From SAR324 cluster bacterium (GTDB lineage: Bacteria; SAR324; XYD2-FULL-50-16), in assembly GCA_028282885.1 (NCBI GenBank), contig JANQGX010000016.1, positions 186,001 through 250,000 of the forward strand: a stretch of 64,000 bases of DNA, given 5' to 3'. Shown here one piece after another: positions 1-8,830 of this stretch. Positions within the stretch are counted from its first letter, which is position 1, and the number at the start of each line of letters is the position of its first letter. The notes beneath the pieces are model-generated. The model was not told where the DNA came from. It worked only from the letters and a program-made list of their open reading frames with translations, and ran no database searches. A program made the translations under genes and the position numbers.

Positions 1-10
1 ATGTAAACGA

Positions 11-340
11 TCACCTGTCGAATCCAAACAGGTTTTCGATGGGAAAGGTTGCCATAAAATAGGGCTTTGCATCGTCGGCTTCTTCACAGATATCGGATAA
101 CACTTCGTTTATTCTCTTAGCCATCTCCGCGTCAGCAATCACCAGAATCAGCTTGTTGTTCGGGCTACTCCCCGTAAATGCTTCTCTCAGCCCTGCAAAG
201 ATAGGAATATTCTGCGAGATGATATGCCCCATACCTACCGAATCGATCACAGTTGCTCCGGACACACCTATCTCCAAAAATGCGGCGAGGATATCTTCCA
301 GGTATTCGGTTTTATTCAAAAAAATAACAGCAAGCTTCAT
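11..340 (-). CDS. P-II-like small regulatory protein
   Basis: A 109-residue protein with the alternating strand-helix pattern of a ferredoxin-like P-II fold: an N-terminal strand (KLAVIFLNK), a glycine-rich middle (GMGH) and a C-terminal half with a second strand (LILVIADAE). The classical GlnB/GlnK T-loop signature is not visible, so it belongs to the broader P-II-like group rather than to canonical nitrogen regulators. It starts with ATG behind AAGG and lies 14 bp downstream of the PtsN-like gene, last in an apparent four-gene run with two cation:proton antiporters. P-II-like proteins beside transporters often bind a small ligand and gate the transporter; that role is inferred from position only. 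Confidence 0.6.
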   Translation of the reverse strand: MKLAVIFLNKTEYLEDILAAFLEIGVSGATVIDSVGMGHIISQNIPIFAGLREAFTGSSPNNKLILVIADAEMAKRINEVLSDICEEADDAKPYFMATFPIENLFGFDR

Positions 341-354
341 AACCTTGGATTGGC

Positions 355-822
355 TTAGTGAAAGTGTTTTTCTTCATATTGCTTGAAAACTTCTATAATC
401 TCTTCTGAGCCGGTGCAATCATACAACTTTTCGAGCAAATCGCTGTTATGGAGCACACGTGAAACCCGGGCCAGAAATCTGAGTTGAAGATTAACCTTTT
501 CCTTAGGAAAGAGGATCAGTAGTACCAGACGTACCGGTTTTCTATCAAGGGAGTTGAATTCCACACCTGTTTCCAGAAGTCCGAAAGAGACCAGTATTTC
601 GGAACAGCTCTCGATTCTGGCATGCGGTATGGCAATTCCTTCACCAATACCGGTGGACAGCAGTTTCTCCCTTTCATAAAGGCTGTCCATGGTTTCGCCT
701 CGGTCGATTTCCGGATGAGCTTCAAACTGAAGCTCCACCAATTCTTTCAGGACCTCTTCTTTTGTATCGCCCTTCACTCCGACGCGAATACAACTTGGAT
801 CAAGATAATCGGAAATTAACAT
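355..822 (-). CDS. PTS EIIA-like (PtsN-type) protein
   Basis: A 155-residue single-domain EIIA protein of the nitrogen/fructose type. The phosphorylatable histidine is His67 in the motif GIAIPHAR, preceded by the usual EREKLLSTGIGEG stretch; family members are normally 145-165 residues, so it looks complete. No EIIB or EIIC sugar-transport gene is nearby, which favours a regulatory EIIA that contacts a partner protein. It sits between an antiporter gene (112 bp upstream) and a P-II-like gene (14 bp downstream). PtsN-type EIIA proteins are known to regulate potassium transport in some bacteria, so control of the neighbouring antiporters is a reasonable inference. Confidence 0.85.
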   Translation of the reverse strand: MLISDYLDPSCIRVGVKGDTKEEVLKELVELQFEAHPEIDRGETMDSLYEREKLLSTGIGEGIAIPHARIESCSEILVSFGLLETGVEFNSLDRKPVRLVLLILFPKEKVNLQLRFLARVSRVLHNSDLLEKLYDCTGSEEIIEVFKQYEEKHFH

Positions 823-934
823 ATGAGTCTCTGTTAATTATTATAAGTTCAAAAAGCCTTCTTTCCGGCAGCAATTGTGATGAGTGTTTATAAAGCAACA
901 GAAAACGGGTACACATCAGCAGAATAAAATAAGT

Positions 935-2266
935 TCAGCTCTCTATTCGTGCTTTTGTTTCTCCCTGCTTATTCAGAACATATTTCAAGGCAATCGGGCC
1001 AACCAGTTGATTGAGAGTAATCACCACTATTAAAATCGTTTGAATGTTTTGACCGATAGCCGGAAAGCGCCTGACCACTTCAGTTAGCAAACCCAAAGCA
1101 ACTCCGGCCTGGGTAATAAATGCCAGCCAAGTCCCCTTATACAACCTTGGACTATCCCCTGCAAGCTTTCCAGCGACAATCGAGCTGACAATCAACATCA
1201 GAATCCTGGAGACAACAACCACCAGTCCAACCAGCCAACCCGAACTCAAGACGGAAATGTTGATTGAGGCACCTGTCAATGCAAAAAAAGCAACGTAGAT
1301 AGGCAATGAAATTCGGTCCATTCTGATCAGAAACGTTCTGCCATGCTTCGAGAAATTTTGAACCGTAAATCCGGCCGCCATACAAATCAAAAGCGGTTCC
1401 AGATTTATACCGATTTGATAGGTCTCGAGAAGATAGTCACCCAATAGATGGCTGATTTTGATCACCAGTAGCCCCACACCGATAATGACAATCGGAAACT
1501 CCACCTGCGCTGTCTTTATTAGAAAGATGATGACCTTTCCCAAAAGAAAACCGATTGAAAAAGCAACTATAATCTCCAAAAGGAGTAACAGAAAAAAAGT
1601 GATATCGATGGAGGTATGTGTTGAAATAACAGCCTGACATATTGAGATGACAATCCCGAACATCATAATGATTACAACATCAATGGCCATTGTAACGCCA
1701 AGGATGGTATCGGTGTACGTACCTTTAGCTTTCGTTTCGCTAATGATAGCAATAAGCGATGATGGTGAGCGCGCAACAGAGATAACGCCAAATATGGATG
1801 AAATTGCCAGTCTGGTGATAGCAGTGAAATCGGCCATAAAAGGAATATAAACCGAAATGATAAACACGGTAAATGTTACGCCGGCAAACACAAAAAGTGT
1901 TGAAAATCCAACCAGGTAAAGAATACTTTTCAAGCGAGCCGAAATATTGGCCAGCCTCAGTTCACCACCGGCACAAAAAGCGATAAAGGAAAGGGCCAGC
2001 GCATTTAAAAAATCCAGCCTGATCATATCTTCCTGATCAAACAAGCCGATTAAATGAGGTCCAAACACTAATCCGGCCAGCATATAGCCTGTTATCCGGG
2101 GAAGTCCCAAATCTCCAATCAACCAGCCTATTCCATAAGCAGTCAGCAACAAGAATCCCAATACCAGGGCAGGCGAAATCGTGTGCTCAGCCGCTACCTC
2201 CGAGACGCGAGTGATGATGAACATGCTTGCAATAACAAAAACAATACTCAGCAGACGGTTTCTCAT
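935..2266 (-). CDS. Cation:proton antiporter, CPA2-type
   Basis: A 443-residue integral membrane protein with roughly a dozen hydrophobic segments and the conserved character of the Na+/H+ exchanger (CPA2) fold, including the family-like stretch GLPRITGYMLAGLVFGPHLIG near residues 52-74. It exchanges a monovalent cation for protons across the inner membrane. There is no C-terminal RCK/TrkA-N domain, so nucleotide gating within the same chain is absent. It begins only 3 bp after the stop of a second antiporter gene, so the two are almost certainly translated from one message and may work as a pair. EIIA-like and P-II-like regulators follow downstream. Confidence 0.85.
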   Translation of the reverse strand: MRNRLLSIVFVIASMFIITRVSEVAAEHTISPALVLGFLLLTAYGIGWLIGDLGLPRITGYMLAGLVFGPHLIGLFDQEDMIRLDFLNALALSFIAFCAGGELRLANISARLKSILYLVGFSTLFVFAGVTFTVFIISVYIPFMADFTAITRLAISSIFGVISVARSPSSLIAIISETKAKGTYTDTILGVTMAIDVVIIMMFGIVISICQAVISTHTSIDITFFLLLLLEIIVAFSIGFLLGKVIIFLIKTAQVEFPIVIIGVGLLVIKISHLLGDYLLETYQIGINLEPLLICMAAGFTVQNFSKHGRTFLIRMDRISLPIYVAFFALTGASINISVLSSGWLVGLVVVVSRILMLIVSSIVAGKLAGDSPRLYKGTWLAFITQAGVALGLLTEVVRRFPAIGQNIQTILIVVITLNQLVGPIALKYVLNKQGETKARIES

Positions 2267-2269
2267 TTT

Positions 2270-3487
2270 TCAAAACCTGCTTTTCAATTCAATCTCGTCT
2301 TTCTTAAACAAGGACAATATCAGCCGGGGGCTGATAAGCTCGCTGGCAAATACGGAAAGTACTACTATAGTTGTCAGCGAATCTGCGATCGAGGGGTATA
2401 AAAATCTGAAATTTATGATGATTGCGACAACCAATCCCCCTTCGGAAACCAATCCCAGCCCCACATGGGAAGGAACGGAATACTGCGGCCTGAATATCTT
2501 TGTTGCAGCGATCCCGCCTGACAGCTTGCCAGCCATTCTGATAAGGAAATAGCACACACCTATCACCAGGCTGATATCCAGCCTGAACTGCCAAAGTGCT
2601 CCTATCATCAACAATAACAAAATATAAATTGATTTTTCAGCCTGGACGGCAACCTGAAGCGCCCTTAATCGGTGACGACACAGGTTCGCTGTAACCACGC
2701 CACAGACCATTCCGGATATCAGTGGAGAACAAAACAGTTGCTGGGCCATCCCGCCACAGAACAGGATGGTACCAATCAGATAAAGCATATACTCCTGTTG
2801 TTCAAATTTGATTCGGCTGAGAAAGATCAAGACAACACCTGGAACCACACCGATCAGAATTGAGATTCCCAGCCATTTCAAAGAGACCAGCCAACCGGAA
2901 GCAATAGTGGAAGTTCCGTAAGGGTAGATGGATAAGGCCAGGGCAAAAAAGATCAGTGCAAATAGGCCATCTACGCTCGATATATAACGGATCAGATCAA
3001 GCAATCCCCGATTTTTGATTCGGTAATTTTTGTTTACAATCGCAATTGCGGATTGGGCGGTGCAACTGGCTGTTGCCCCGAGGGTAATGGCGGATGGTAT
3101 TATGATATAACCGGGAAGATCGAAAAAAAGGGTCATCAGGTGGTAAATTCCACCGCCAACAATGAGAAAAGTGATGCCGGATTGTATAGCTGTAATGGAA
3201 AAATAGGACTTCGGCAGATTTTTCAGTAATCTGACCTCAAACTGCAACCCAAACAAAAATCCAATCCAGGCCAAACTGAATAGAAGAAAGGAGTCCAGTT
3301 TCAAAAGGGTTTCAGGATCGAGGATATTCAATCCCATTCTTCCCAGTAGAACTCCCAGAAAAATATATTCGGTGCCGGTAAACAGAATATGACGAATTCC
3401 CATGGGAAGCCGACGATTCAAGAAAGTCAGGCGAGATCCGATGAGGGCAACAACTGCCAGAATGACTACCGCGGATAATAACTTCAT
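2270..3487 (-). CDS. Cation:proton antiporter, second of a pair
   Basis: A 405-residue polytopic membrane protein of the same CPA2-like superfamily as the next gene but clearly diverged from it. Typical features are the GTEYIFLGVLLGRMGLNIL segment after the first helices and GLGLVSEGGLVVAIII near the C-terminus, a common pattern around the transport core. It has no cytoplasmic regulatory domain. It is the first gene of the four-gene minus-strand run, and the intergenic stretch above it (3488-3921) would hold the promoter. It may be a paralogous subunit or an independent transporter with another cation preference; the sequence does not decide. Confidence 0.8.
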   Translation of the reverse strand: MKLLSAVVILAVVALIGSRLTFLNRRLPMGIRHILFTGTEYIFLGVLLGRMGLNILDPETLLKLDSFLLFSLAWIGFLFGLQFEVRLLKNLPKSYFSITAIQSGITFLIVGGGIYHLMTLFFDLPGYIIIPSAITLGATASCTAQSAIAIVNKNYRIKNRGLLDLIRYISSVDGLFALIFFALALSIYPYGTSTIASGWLVSLKWLGISILIGVVPGVVLIFLSRIKFEQQEYMLYLIGTILFCGGMAQQLFCSPLISGMVCGVVTANLCRHRLRALQVAVQAEKSIYILLLLMIGALWQFRLDISLVIGVCYFLIRMAGKLSGGIAATKIFRPQYSVPSHVGLGLVSEGGLVVAIIINFRFLYPSIADSLTTIVVLSVFASELISPRLILSLFKKDEIELKSRF

Positions 3488-3921
3488 GCTTTACTGTTGT
3501 AAACAAATCTGTATCGGGTTGAATCGCAGCTCAGGTACTCCCTATTACATTAGATCCAGAGCCGTTCTATGGACTTTGAATTTAAAATAGGGTGAAACAC
3601 CTTTTTTGTCTACTGAATTCTCAACAGGAAATCAGTGGGTTTAACCGATATCAATCCGTAGCTTTATGGAGATTTCTCGAAAAACAGATTTGATTCTGTC
3701 ATTACTCAGCGGTAAAACCGGATAAATATACAAACTTAAAAGTTATCCGCAAACTAAAATTTTGGTTTTATAACATTTCTACCTCTAATAACAGTAAAAT
3801 AAAGATTTTTCTTGCAATATTCAACCTTTCCATATAACTTATTGTAATAAGTATAAATGGTGGGGAATTGAAATCTAATTTTTCACCATATTTTTTTATT
3901 AACATTTATCGAAAGGATACG
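3488..3921. other. AT-rich divergent intergenic region
   Basis: This region separates the antiporter operon (minus) from the small XRE regulator (plus), so it should carry divergent promoters. It is strongly AT-rich from about 3720 onward. I see one clear palindrome (3837-3852, listed separately) and a possible sigma-70-type pair upstream of it (TTGGTT and TAATAA about 18 bp apart near 3763-3790). No convincing ORF or RNA gene. Confidence 0.4.
3837..3852. promoter_or_regulatory. Palindromic operator candidate upstream of XRE gene
   Basis: ACTTATT-GT-AATAAGT is a perfect inverted repeat of two 7-bp arms with a 2-bp centre, located 70-85 bp upstream of the chosen XRE start at 3922. Arm length and spacing suit a homodimeric HTH protein, so autoregulation is a reasonable guess. 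AT-rich palindromes also arise by chance. Confidence 0.4.
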
Positions 3922-4125
3922 ATGTTATCTCCTGAAGAAATCAAAGCAAAACTGGTTTTAAAGAAGGTGACGCAAGCTCGTCTAGCCGAAGAATGCGGTA
4001 TTTCCAGGTCTCAATTTTCAACTATCATTACAAAAACCCAGGTTGTATTACCCAAGCTGGCAAAGATTTTGGGTGAAAATCCCTTTGAAATGAAAGCTGC
4101 GAAAAGAACCAAGAAAAAGGCATAA
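3922..4125 (+). CDS. Small XRE-family HTH protein
   Basis: A 67-residue protein that is essentially one lambda-repressor-like helix-turn-helix: helices around TQARLAEECGISRSQFSTII, followed by a hydrophobic helix (LPKLAKILG) and a lysine/arginine-rich tail (KRTKKKA). The reading frame extends back to a TTG at 3868, but the ATG at 3922 has a good ribosome-binding site (GAAAGGA, 4 nt upstream) and gives a standard XRE start, so I chose it. It stands alone, with a palindrome upstream that could be its own operator. The basic tail may add non-specific DNA binding. No toxin partner is visible next to it. Confidence 0.75.
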   Translation: MLSPEEIKAKLVLKKVTQARLAEECGISRSQFSTIITKTQVVLPKLAKILGENPFEMKAAKRTKKKA

Positions 4126-4134
4126 ATCCAGAAT

Positions 4135-4155
4135 CCGGCCCTGCTCAGCGGCCGG
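4135..4155 (+). other. GC-rich hairpin after the XRE gene
   Basis: CCGGCC, a 9-nt loop, then GGCCGG form a strong short stem 10 nt after the XRE stop codon. There is no following T-run, so it is not a classical intrinsic terminator; it could stabilise the 3' end of the message. Confidence 0.35.
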
Positions 4156-4382
4156 CCCCTTAATCAGACAACTTTTCGGAAGTTTGCAGAATCTGTAAGG
4201 ATTCAGAACCCAGACTGCGGATACCGGATTGCGTTTTCGATCAGCAGGATTGTAGCGTCTCTGTTTTCCGTCAACAGGGCCGATCCATCCGGATAGACAG
4301 ATCCCCCCTTGAACGCTATCTTTATCTGAAACCCCCTTTTTATCGATCTGTTTTACCTTTAATTTCAGATAGAAAGAACGAT

Positions 4383-4730
4383 ATGGCACATCAGGATTCC
4401 TGTGATTCAGATAACCAGGTAAAGAAAACCGGATTCATTCAGGTTACGGCATCGGCTAAAACACAGACGGAGGCAGAACAACTGATACGTATTATTTCAC
4501 AGAAAAAGCTGGCTGCCTGCGCACAAGTACAAGGTCCGGAAGCCAATTCAGTTGTTGAGAAGAAAGAACCCTGGCGCTGCCGTTTCAAGACCTCTGATGA
4601 ACTTTTTCCTGCATTCAAGGAAGCGCTGGATCTGTTTTTTGAAGGCGCTCCCTATACCTTGCAAGCCCTGCCCATTGTGAAGGGAAGCAAAGACTTTCTG
4701 GACTGGCTTGGGGCGGAGCTTGATAGCTAA
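4383..4730 (+). CDS. cutA: CutA divalent-cation tolerance protein
   Basis: A 115-residue protein matching the CutA1 family: an N-terminal strand then TEAEQLIRIISQKKLAACAQV, where the AACAQV motif is diagnostic, and a C-terminal stretch resembling the family's EVKLFHS/IPxI region (LPIVKGSKDFLDWL). CutA proteins are small cytoplasmic trimers with a P-II-like fold, historically linked to copper tolerance though their biochemical role is unclear. Length is normal (about 105-115) with a short extra N-terminal tail. It follows the XRE gene by about 260 bp with its own leader, so co-transcription is uncertain. Confidence 0.85.
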   Translation: MAHQDSCDSDNQVKKTGFIQVTASAKTQTEAEQLIRIISQKKLAACAQVQGPEANSVVEKKEPWRCRFKTSDELFPAFKEALDLFFEGAPYTLQALPIVKGSKDFLDWLGAELDS

Positions 4731-4929
4731 CGAAGAGGGGGGCAACAATGACTCACATTGATCGTTGCTGGCTGATTTTAACCAAAACCGCACCACTATT
4801 GCCTTGTAAGATTGAAACAGAGCGAAATATTCCGATCTCGACCACAAAATCTCGATTTAGGATGATTTTGTCCTTTTTTTTTAACAGTTTCGCCGAGCAA
4901 ATCATTCCCAGCACAGATCGAGGTTAACT

Positions 4930-5883
4930 CTAATTTCGGTATATTTTCAGTTGGATATCTTCCCCTGCTTTGCACCAGGCACGGTACATCCCCTTGGATA
5001 TGAATGGAAGTGACAGGTTCCCTAGGTGATCTGCAGCAATAAGTCCACCTTCCCCGTCAACAGCAGGAAGTTTTTCCCTGATCACCTTGTTACAAGCCTC
5101 TTCGAGGGGCATCTTGCCATATTCCATCATCGCCGAGACATCATATGCCGAAACAGCCCGTACAAAACTTTCACCTATACCGGTGCACGATACGGCGCAG
5201 GTTTTGTTGTTTGCATAGTTGCCGCAGCCGACTAACGGTGTGTCTCCTACCCTTCCCGGTTTTTGATTGGTCATCCCACCGGTGGAAGTTGAGGCAGCCA
5301 AATCCCCAAATTCATCCAATGCCACGGCTCCGACGGTTCCAAACCTGCCATCTCCGGTATCCGAGTGATCCAGCTCAATAGTCTTTTTGTTCAAGGCATT
5401 TTGAAGCTGGTCATATCGGAACTGTGTAAAAAAATATGGATCCGATTCAAAGTCCAGCCCCAATCTTTTGGCTTCTTTTTCTGCTCCCGGGCCACTCAAC
5501 AATACGTGTCTGCCTTCTTCCAAAATGGCCCTGGCCAGTTTGATCGGATTTTTAATATTACGAATACAGGTCACAGCCCCGGCCCTAAGTGAATTGCCGC
5601 ACATAACCTGGGCATCCATTTCGATAAATCCGTCGCTGTTAAATACGGATCCCTTACCGGCGTTGAAATGGGGGGAGTCTTCCAAAACAGACACCGCAGC
5701 GACACAGGCATCGATGGCTTTTCCGCTTTTTTCCAGGATTTGTATACCGGCCCTAATCGATTCAAGGAGATCGTTTTCCACTACTGCTTTTTTTTCCGGG
5801 CTCATTTCACTTCGGCGAATTGTCCCTGCTCCACCGTGAATGGCGATACAGAATCGCGGTTTTTTCTCGGTTCCCGTATTCAT
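4930..5883 (-). CDS. Isoaspartyl peptidase/L-asparaginase, Ntn hydrolase
   Basis: A 317-residue plant-type asparaginase/beta-aspartyl peptidase. The N-terminal HGGAGT motif (residues 16-21) and the autocleavage site GRFGTVGAV with the catalytic threonine at Thr183 are present; processing would create the N-terminal nucleophile of the beta subunit. The downstream TSTGGMTNQKPGRVGDTPLVGCG block is the usual substrate-pocket region. The enzyme hydrolyses isoaspartyl dipeptides and/or L-asparagine. Length matches the family. No secretion signal is visible, so a cytoplasmic location is expected. It is followed by an aminotransferase gene 210 bp upstream on the same strand, which may be independent. 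Confidence 0.9.
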   Translation of the reverse strand: MNTGTEKKPRFCIAIHGGAGTIRRSEMSPEKKAVVENDLLESIRAGIQILEKSGKAIDACVAAVSVLEDSPHFNAGKGSVFNSDGFIEMDAQVMCGNSLRAGAVTCIRNIKNPIKLARAILEEGRHVLLSGPGAEKEAKRLGLDFESDPYFFTQFRYDQLQNALNKKTIELDHSDTGDGRFGTVGAVALDEFGDLAASTSTGGMTNQKPGRVGDTPLVGCGNYANNKTCAVSCTGIGESFVRAVSAYDVSAMMEYGKMPLEEACNKVIREKLPAVDGEGGLIAADHLGNLSLPFISKGMYRAWCKAGEDIQLKIYRN

Positions 5884-6094
5884 CTTTCCTCTTCCTTGTG
5901 TTTTTATGATTTAAGATGGCTTTTTTTGATTCGATATAGAGTGGTCAAAACACCTGGTATTAAAATAAAGGCCATATCAGCTTAAAAGTATTCGCTGATT
6001 GCAACTCATCTACAATCCTTTTTCTTGTTTAAATTCCAATTGAAGCTGAAAAGCCATTAACTAAAATATAACAATTTCAGACTCTTTTCAGGAT

Positions 6095-7219
6095 TTAACC
6101 GGCTTTGTGAAGGGTTTGCTCCGTCTTGGCAAAACAGAACCTCAGGGTCTTGTTATCATCCCTGTCGTGATAAAACGCCGAGGGTGGGATTGCTGCCACC
6201 CCTTTTTCAACCGTCAACCACTCTGCAAAATCGGTGTCTCTGCTATCTGAAATAGCGGAGTAATCCACCATTTGGAAATAGGTTCCCCTGCAAGGAAGAA
6301 TCTTGAAACGCGAACCTTCGATGGAAGCAAGGAAAAGATCACGTTTTCTTTGGTAGAAATCCGGCAACTGCTGATAGTGTTCTTTCCGTTCCATGAATTC
6401 GGCATAGGCGAACTGTACGGGAGTCATAATCGCAAAGACGAGATATTGGTGAATTTTCTGAAACTCGCGTGTCATCTGTTCGGGTGCTATACAGTATCCT
6501 GTTTTCCAGCCGGTCGCATGATAGGTTTTCCCGAAAGAGCTGATTACAAAGCTCTTCTCTCTTAATTGTGGGTAGCGAAGCAGGCTCTCGTGTCGAAATC
6601 CATCAAAAATGACATGTTCATATACCTCGTCACCAATGATAAAAAAGTCATGAGTTGACGACAAATCAGACAGGGCTTCCATATCCGTGGCGTCCAGAAT
6701 TGATCCGGTGGGATTATGGGGAGTATTAAGAATCAGTAGTCTGGTCTTTTCGGTTATGGCATCTTTTACCTCGTCCCAATCGACAAAATAGCCTGGATAT
6801 CTGAGCTTCACAAAAACAGGAATACCTCCGCTCAATCGAACTGCAGGTTCATAAGAATCGTATGCGGGCTCAATGATAATCACCTCATCACCCGGTTTGA
6901 CAAGGGCAGTAATCGCACAAAAAAGTGCTTCTGTTGCGCCTGCAGTTACCGTGATTTCAGTATCCGGATCCACATGAGTCCGGTAGAGTTCGACGGTTTT
7001 TTCGGCAATTTTCTCTCTCAGGGGCTCTACACCGTTCACAGGGGCATACTGATTCCTGTGTAACCGCATGTGTTTTTCTACAAGAGTGACCAGTTCGGGG
7101 TTGACATCGAACTCCGGAAATCCTTGTGAAAGATTGATGGCGTTATGCTTGGTTGCCAGTTTTGACATCACTGAAAAAATGGTCTCCCCGGTGTTGGGGA
7201 GCTTGGAAATCAATTTCAT
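6095..7219 (-). CDS. PLP-dependent aminotransferase, YbdL/methionine type
   Basis: A 374-residue class I/II aminotransferase. The N-terminus (TIFSVMSKLATKHNAINLSQGFPEF) is typical of the YbdL/KAT III subgroup that uses methionine and aromatic amino acids. Seen in order: the pocket motif NTPHNPTG (165-172), the PLP-ring aspartate in GDEVY (D197) and the Schiff-base lysine K231 in SSFGKTYHATGWKTGY. The typical length is about 385, so the C-terminus is slightly short but all catalytic residues precede it. Probable role: 2-oxo acid/amino acid transamination, perhaps in methionine salvage. The exact substrate cannot be read from the sequence. Confidence 0.85.
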   Translation of the reverse strand: MKLISKLPNTGETIFSVMSKLATKHNAINLSQGFPEFDVNPELVTLVEKHMRLHRNQYAPVNGVEPLREKIAEKTVELYRTHVDPDTEITVTAGATEALFCAITALVKPGDEVIIIEPAYDSYEPAVRLSGGIPVFVKLRYPGYFVDWDEVKDAITEKTRLLILNTPHNPTGSILDATDMEALSDLSSTHDFFIIGDEVYEHVIFDGFRHESLLRYPQLREKSFVISSFGKTYHATGWKTGYCIAPEQMTREFQKIHQYLVFAIMTPVQFAYAEFMERKEHYQQLPDFYQRKRDLFLASIEGSRFKILPCRGTYFQMVDYSAISDSRDTDFAEWLTVEKGVAAIPPSAFYHDRDDNKTLRFCFAKTEQTLHKAG

Positions 7220-7483
7220 TGAAACCTCTGCTTACAAATAGCTTATGTCTGTTTGGTGCCGGATTACGTCAACTTGTTATACTAGCTAAGTTTACGGGGG
7301 TTTACAACGTGGAAAGATTCGGAAAATCATAATTGGATCACCAACCCAAATAAAGATATGACTTAAACACAATTTGATTAACGGCAAAGCCGGGAGACTG
7401 TCCTGAGGTTTTAATGAAGTCTCCGGTAGAATATTCTGGCTGCTAACCGCTGCAAGGACGGGGGTAAAACGATTGGAATCAAC

Positions 7484-8830
7484 CTAAGTGGCGTTATTCT
7501 CCGGCAGTAAATCGGCCACCTCCATACCGACCAGGCAAACATCGTCTGTAAAGGAGTGATTCAGGGTAAATGTCTCAACTTCTTCAATGACCGATTCGAA
7601 CAGGTGTTTTGGTGCCTTGTTCTTATGCCTGGAGAAGGTGTTGATCAGCCTTTGAATCCCGAACTGCTCCTGTTGTTCATCAAAAACTTCATAAAGTCCA
7701 TCGGTATAGGTCAGAAAAAGATCCTCTCTGTCTATGGTACCTGTCGCTGTCTCATATTTCATCTCTTTCAGAACACCCAGTGGTGGCCCTATCATTTTGA
7801 TAGGAAAGGCTAATTGGTCACAATAACCGGTTCGGTTATTGATTTTAATGACAATGGGATGTCCGGCATTGGCATATTCGAATTGTCTTGTCCGGACGTC
7901 TACAATCAGATAATTCGCAGTGGCGTACATGGTATCGGGATAGCTTGCTAACATCTCTATAAATTTCTGATTAATGCGGGTTAGCAGCTCACCTGGATTA
8001 TCGGCGACTGACCGATATCCTTCCACCAGGGCCCTCATCATGGAGACAACCAGGGCGGATCTGATATTGTGTCCCAGGACATCGCACATGAACAAACCGG
8101 CTCTTTCGCCCGACAAATAGACGATGTGAAAAAAATCTCCTCCAAGGATATCCGGGCTAAAATAGGTGTGGTGGAATTTCACTCTTGATTTTTCAGCGGG
8201 CAGGTAGGACGGAAAATTGGGGTACTGGCTGGGAAGCATAGCCAACTGCAATTGACGAGCAAGCGCCATGTTCTGCTCGGCTTCTTCCTTTTGCTGATTG
8301 AGTGACTCCTTCTGACGATTGATTCGGTTGATATTGTCGATAAAAAAACGATTCTGCAAAATAACCAGGGTTCTCATGAAAACCAGGCCCAGGTATTTGC
8401 CCTTTTTATCTGTTATGACAATATCGTCATAAAATCTGCTTTCACTTCTGTTGAAAGCGGATTCCAGCACCTCCACAATGGAATCATTTACCGCGACGAT
8501 CAGGCAGGAATCTGTCAGATGCTCTCCGATCGGTTTTGAGGCATATAAATCAAATCCGTATTTCTGCCCCAGCATGGATCCGAGTTCCGCTCTTGAACAA
8601 ATCCCCAAAACCCTCTCCCCTTCCAGAACTGCCAGGAAATCGAGATTTTTGGAAGACAGGAGCTGGTGAACTTCGCCAAGTTTCTGATCTGCCTGTACTT
8701 GTTCCTGATGTTCAACAAGTCCGGCAATATCTACCCGGTTATGCAGAAGTTCGCCATTTTGAAACAGGTCAGTTGCCGATTCGGACTGGTTTTTTTCAGT
8801 TTTGGCAGGAGGAGTACCCTTAGGATCCAT
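7484..8830 (-). CDS. CBS-domain SpoIIE/PP2C-type phosphatase
   Basis: A 448-residue cytoplasmic protein. Residues about 35-165 form a CBS-domain pair; about 170-205 is a coiled coil (QKESLNQQKEEAEQNMALARQLQ) ending in the linker QLAMLPSQYP that typifies RsbU-like phosphatases. The C-terminal PP2C domain keeps its metal-binding acids: GGDFF, MCDVLGHN, TYTDGLYE and FTDDVCLV. Such phosphatases dephosphorylate a STAS anti-sigma antagonist; a STAS gene and its kinase lie about 1.5-2.3 kb upstream on the same strand. CBS domains usually bind adenine nucleotides, so energy state may be the input. Its start overlaps the end of the glycosyltransferase gene by 11 bp, so the two are co-expressed. Confidence 0.9.
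   Translation of the reverse strand: MDPKGTPPAKTEKNQSESATDLFQNGELLHNRVDIAGLVEHQEQVQADQKLGEVHQLLSSKNLDFLAVLEGERVLGICSRAELGSMLGQKYGFDLYASKPIGEHLTDSCLIVAVNDSIVEVLESAFNRSESRFYDDIVITDKKGKYLGLVFMRTLVILQNRFFIDNINRINRQKESLNQQKEEAEQNMALARQLQLAMLPSQYPNFPSYLPAEKSRVKFHHTYFSPDILGGDFFHIVYLSGERAGLFMCDVLGHNIRSALVVSMMRALVEGYRSVADNPGELLTRINQKFIEMLASYPDTMYATANYLIVDVRTRQFEYANAGHPIVIKINNRTGYCDQLAFPIKMIGPPLGVLKEMKYETATGTIDREDLFLTYTDGLYEVFDEQQEQFGIQRLINTFSRHKNKAPKHLFESVIEEVETFTLNHSFTDDVCLVGMEVADLLPENNAT

Noticed and set aside
4135..4155. Intrinsic terminator after the XRE gene
   Set aside because: The GC-rich hairpin is strong but is followed by CCCCTTAAT, not a T-run, so I kept it only as a hairpin.
5668..5985. 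Long antisense frames opposite the asparaginase and other genes
   Set aside because: They mirror strongly supported genes on the other strand and have no ribosome-binding sites or recognisable motifs.
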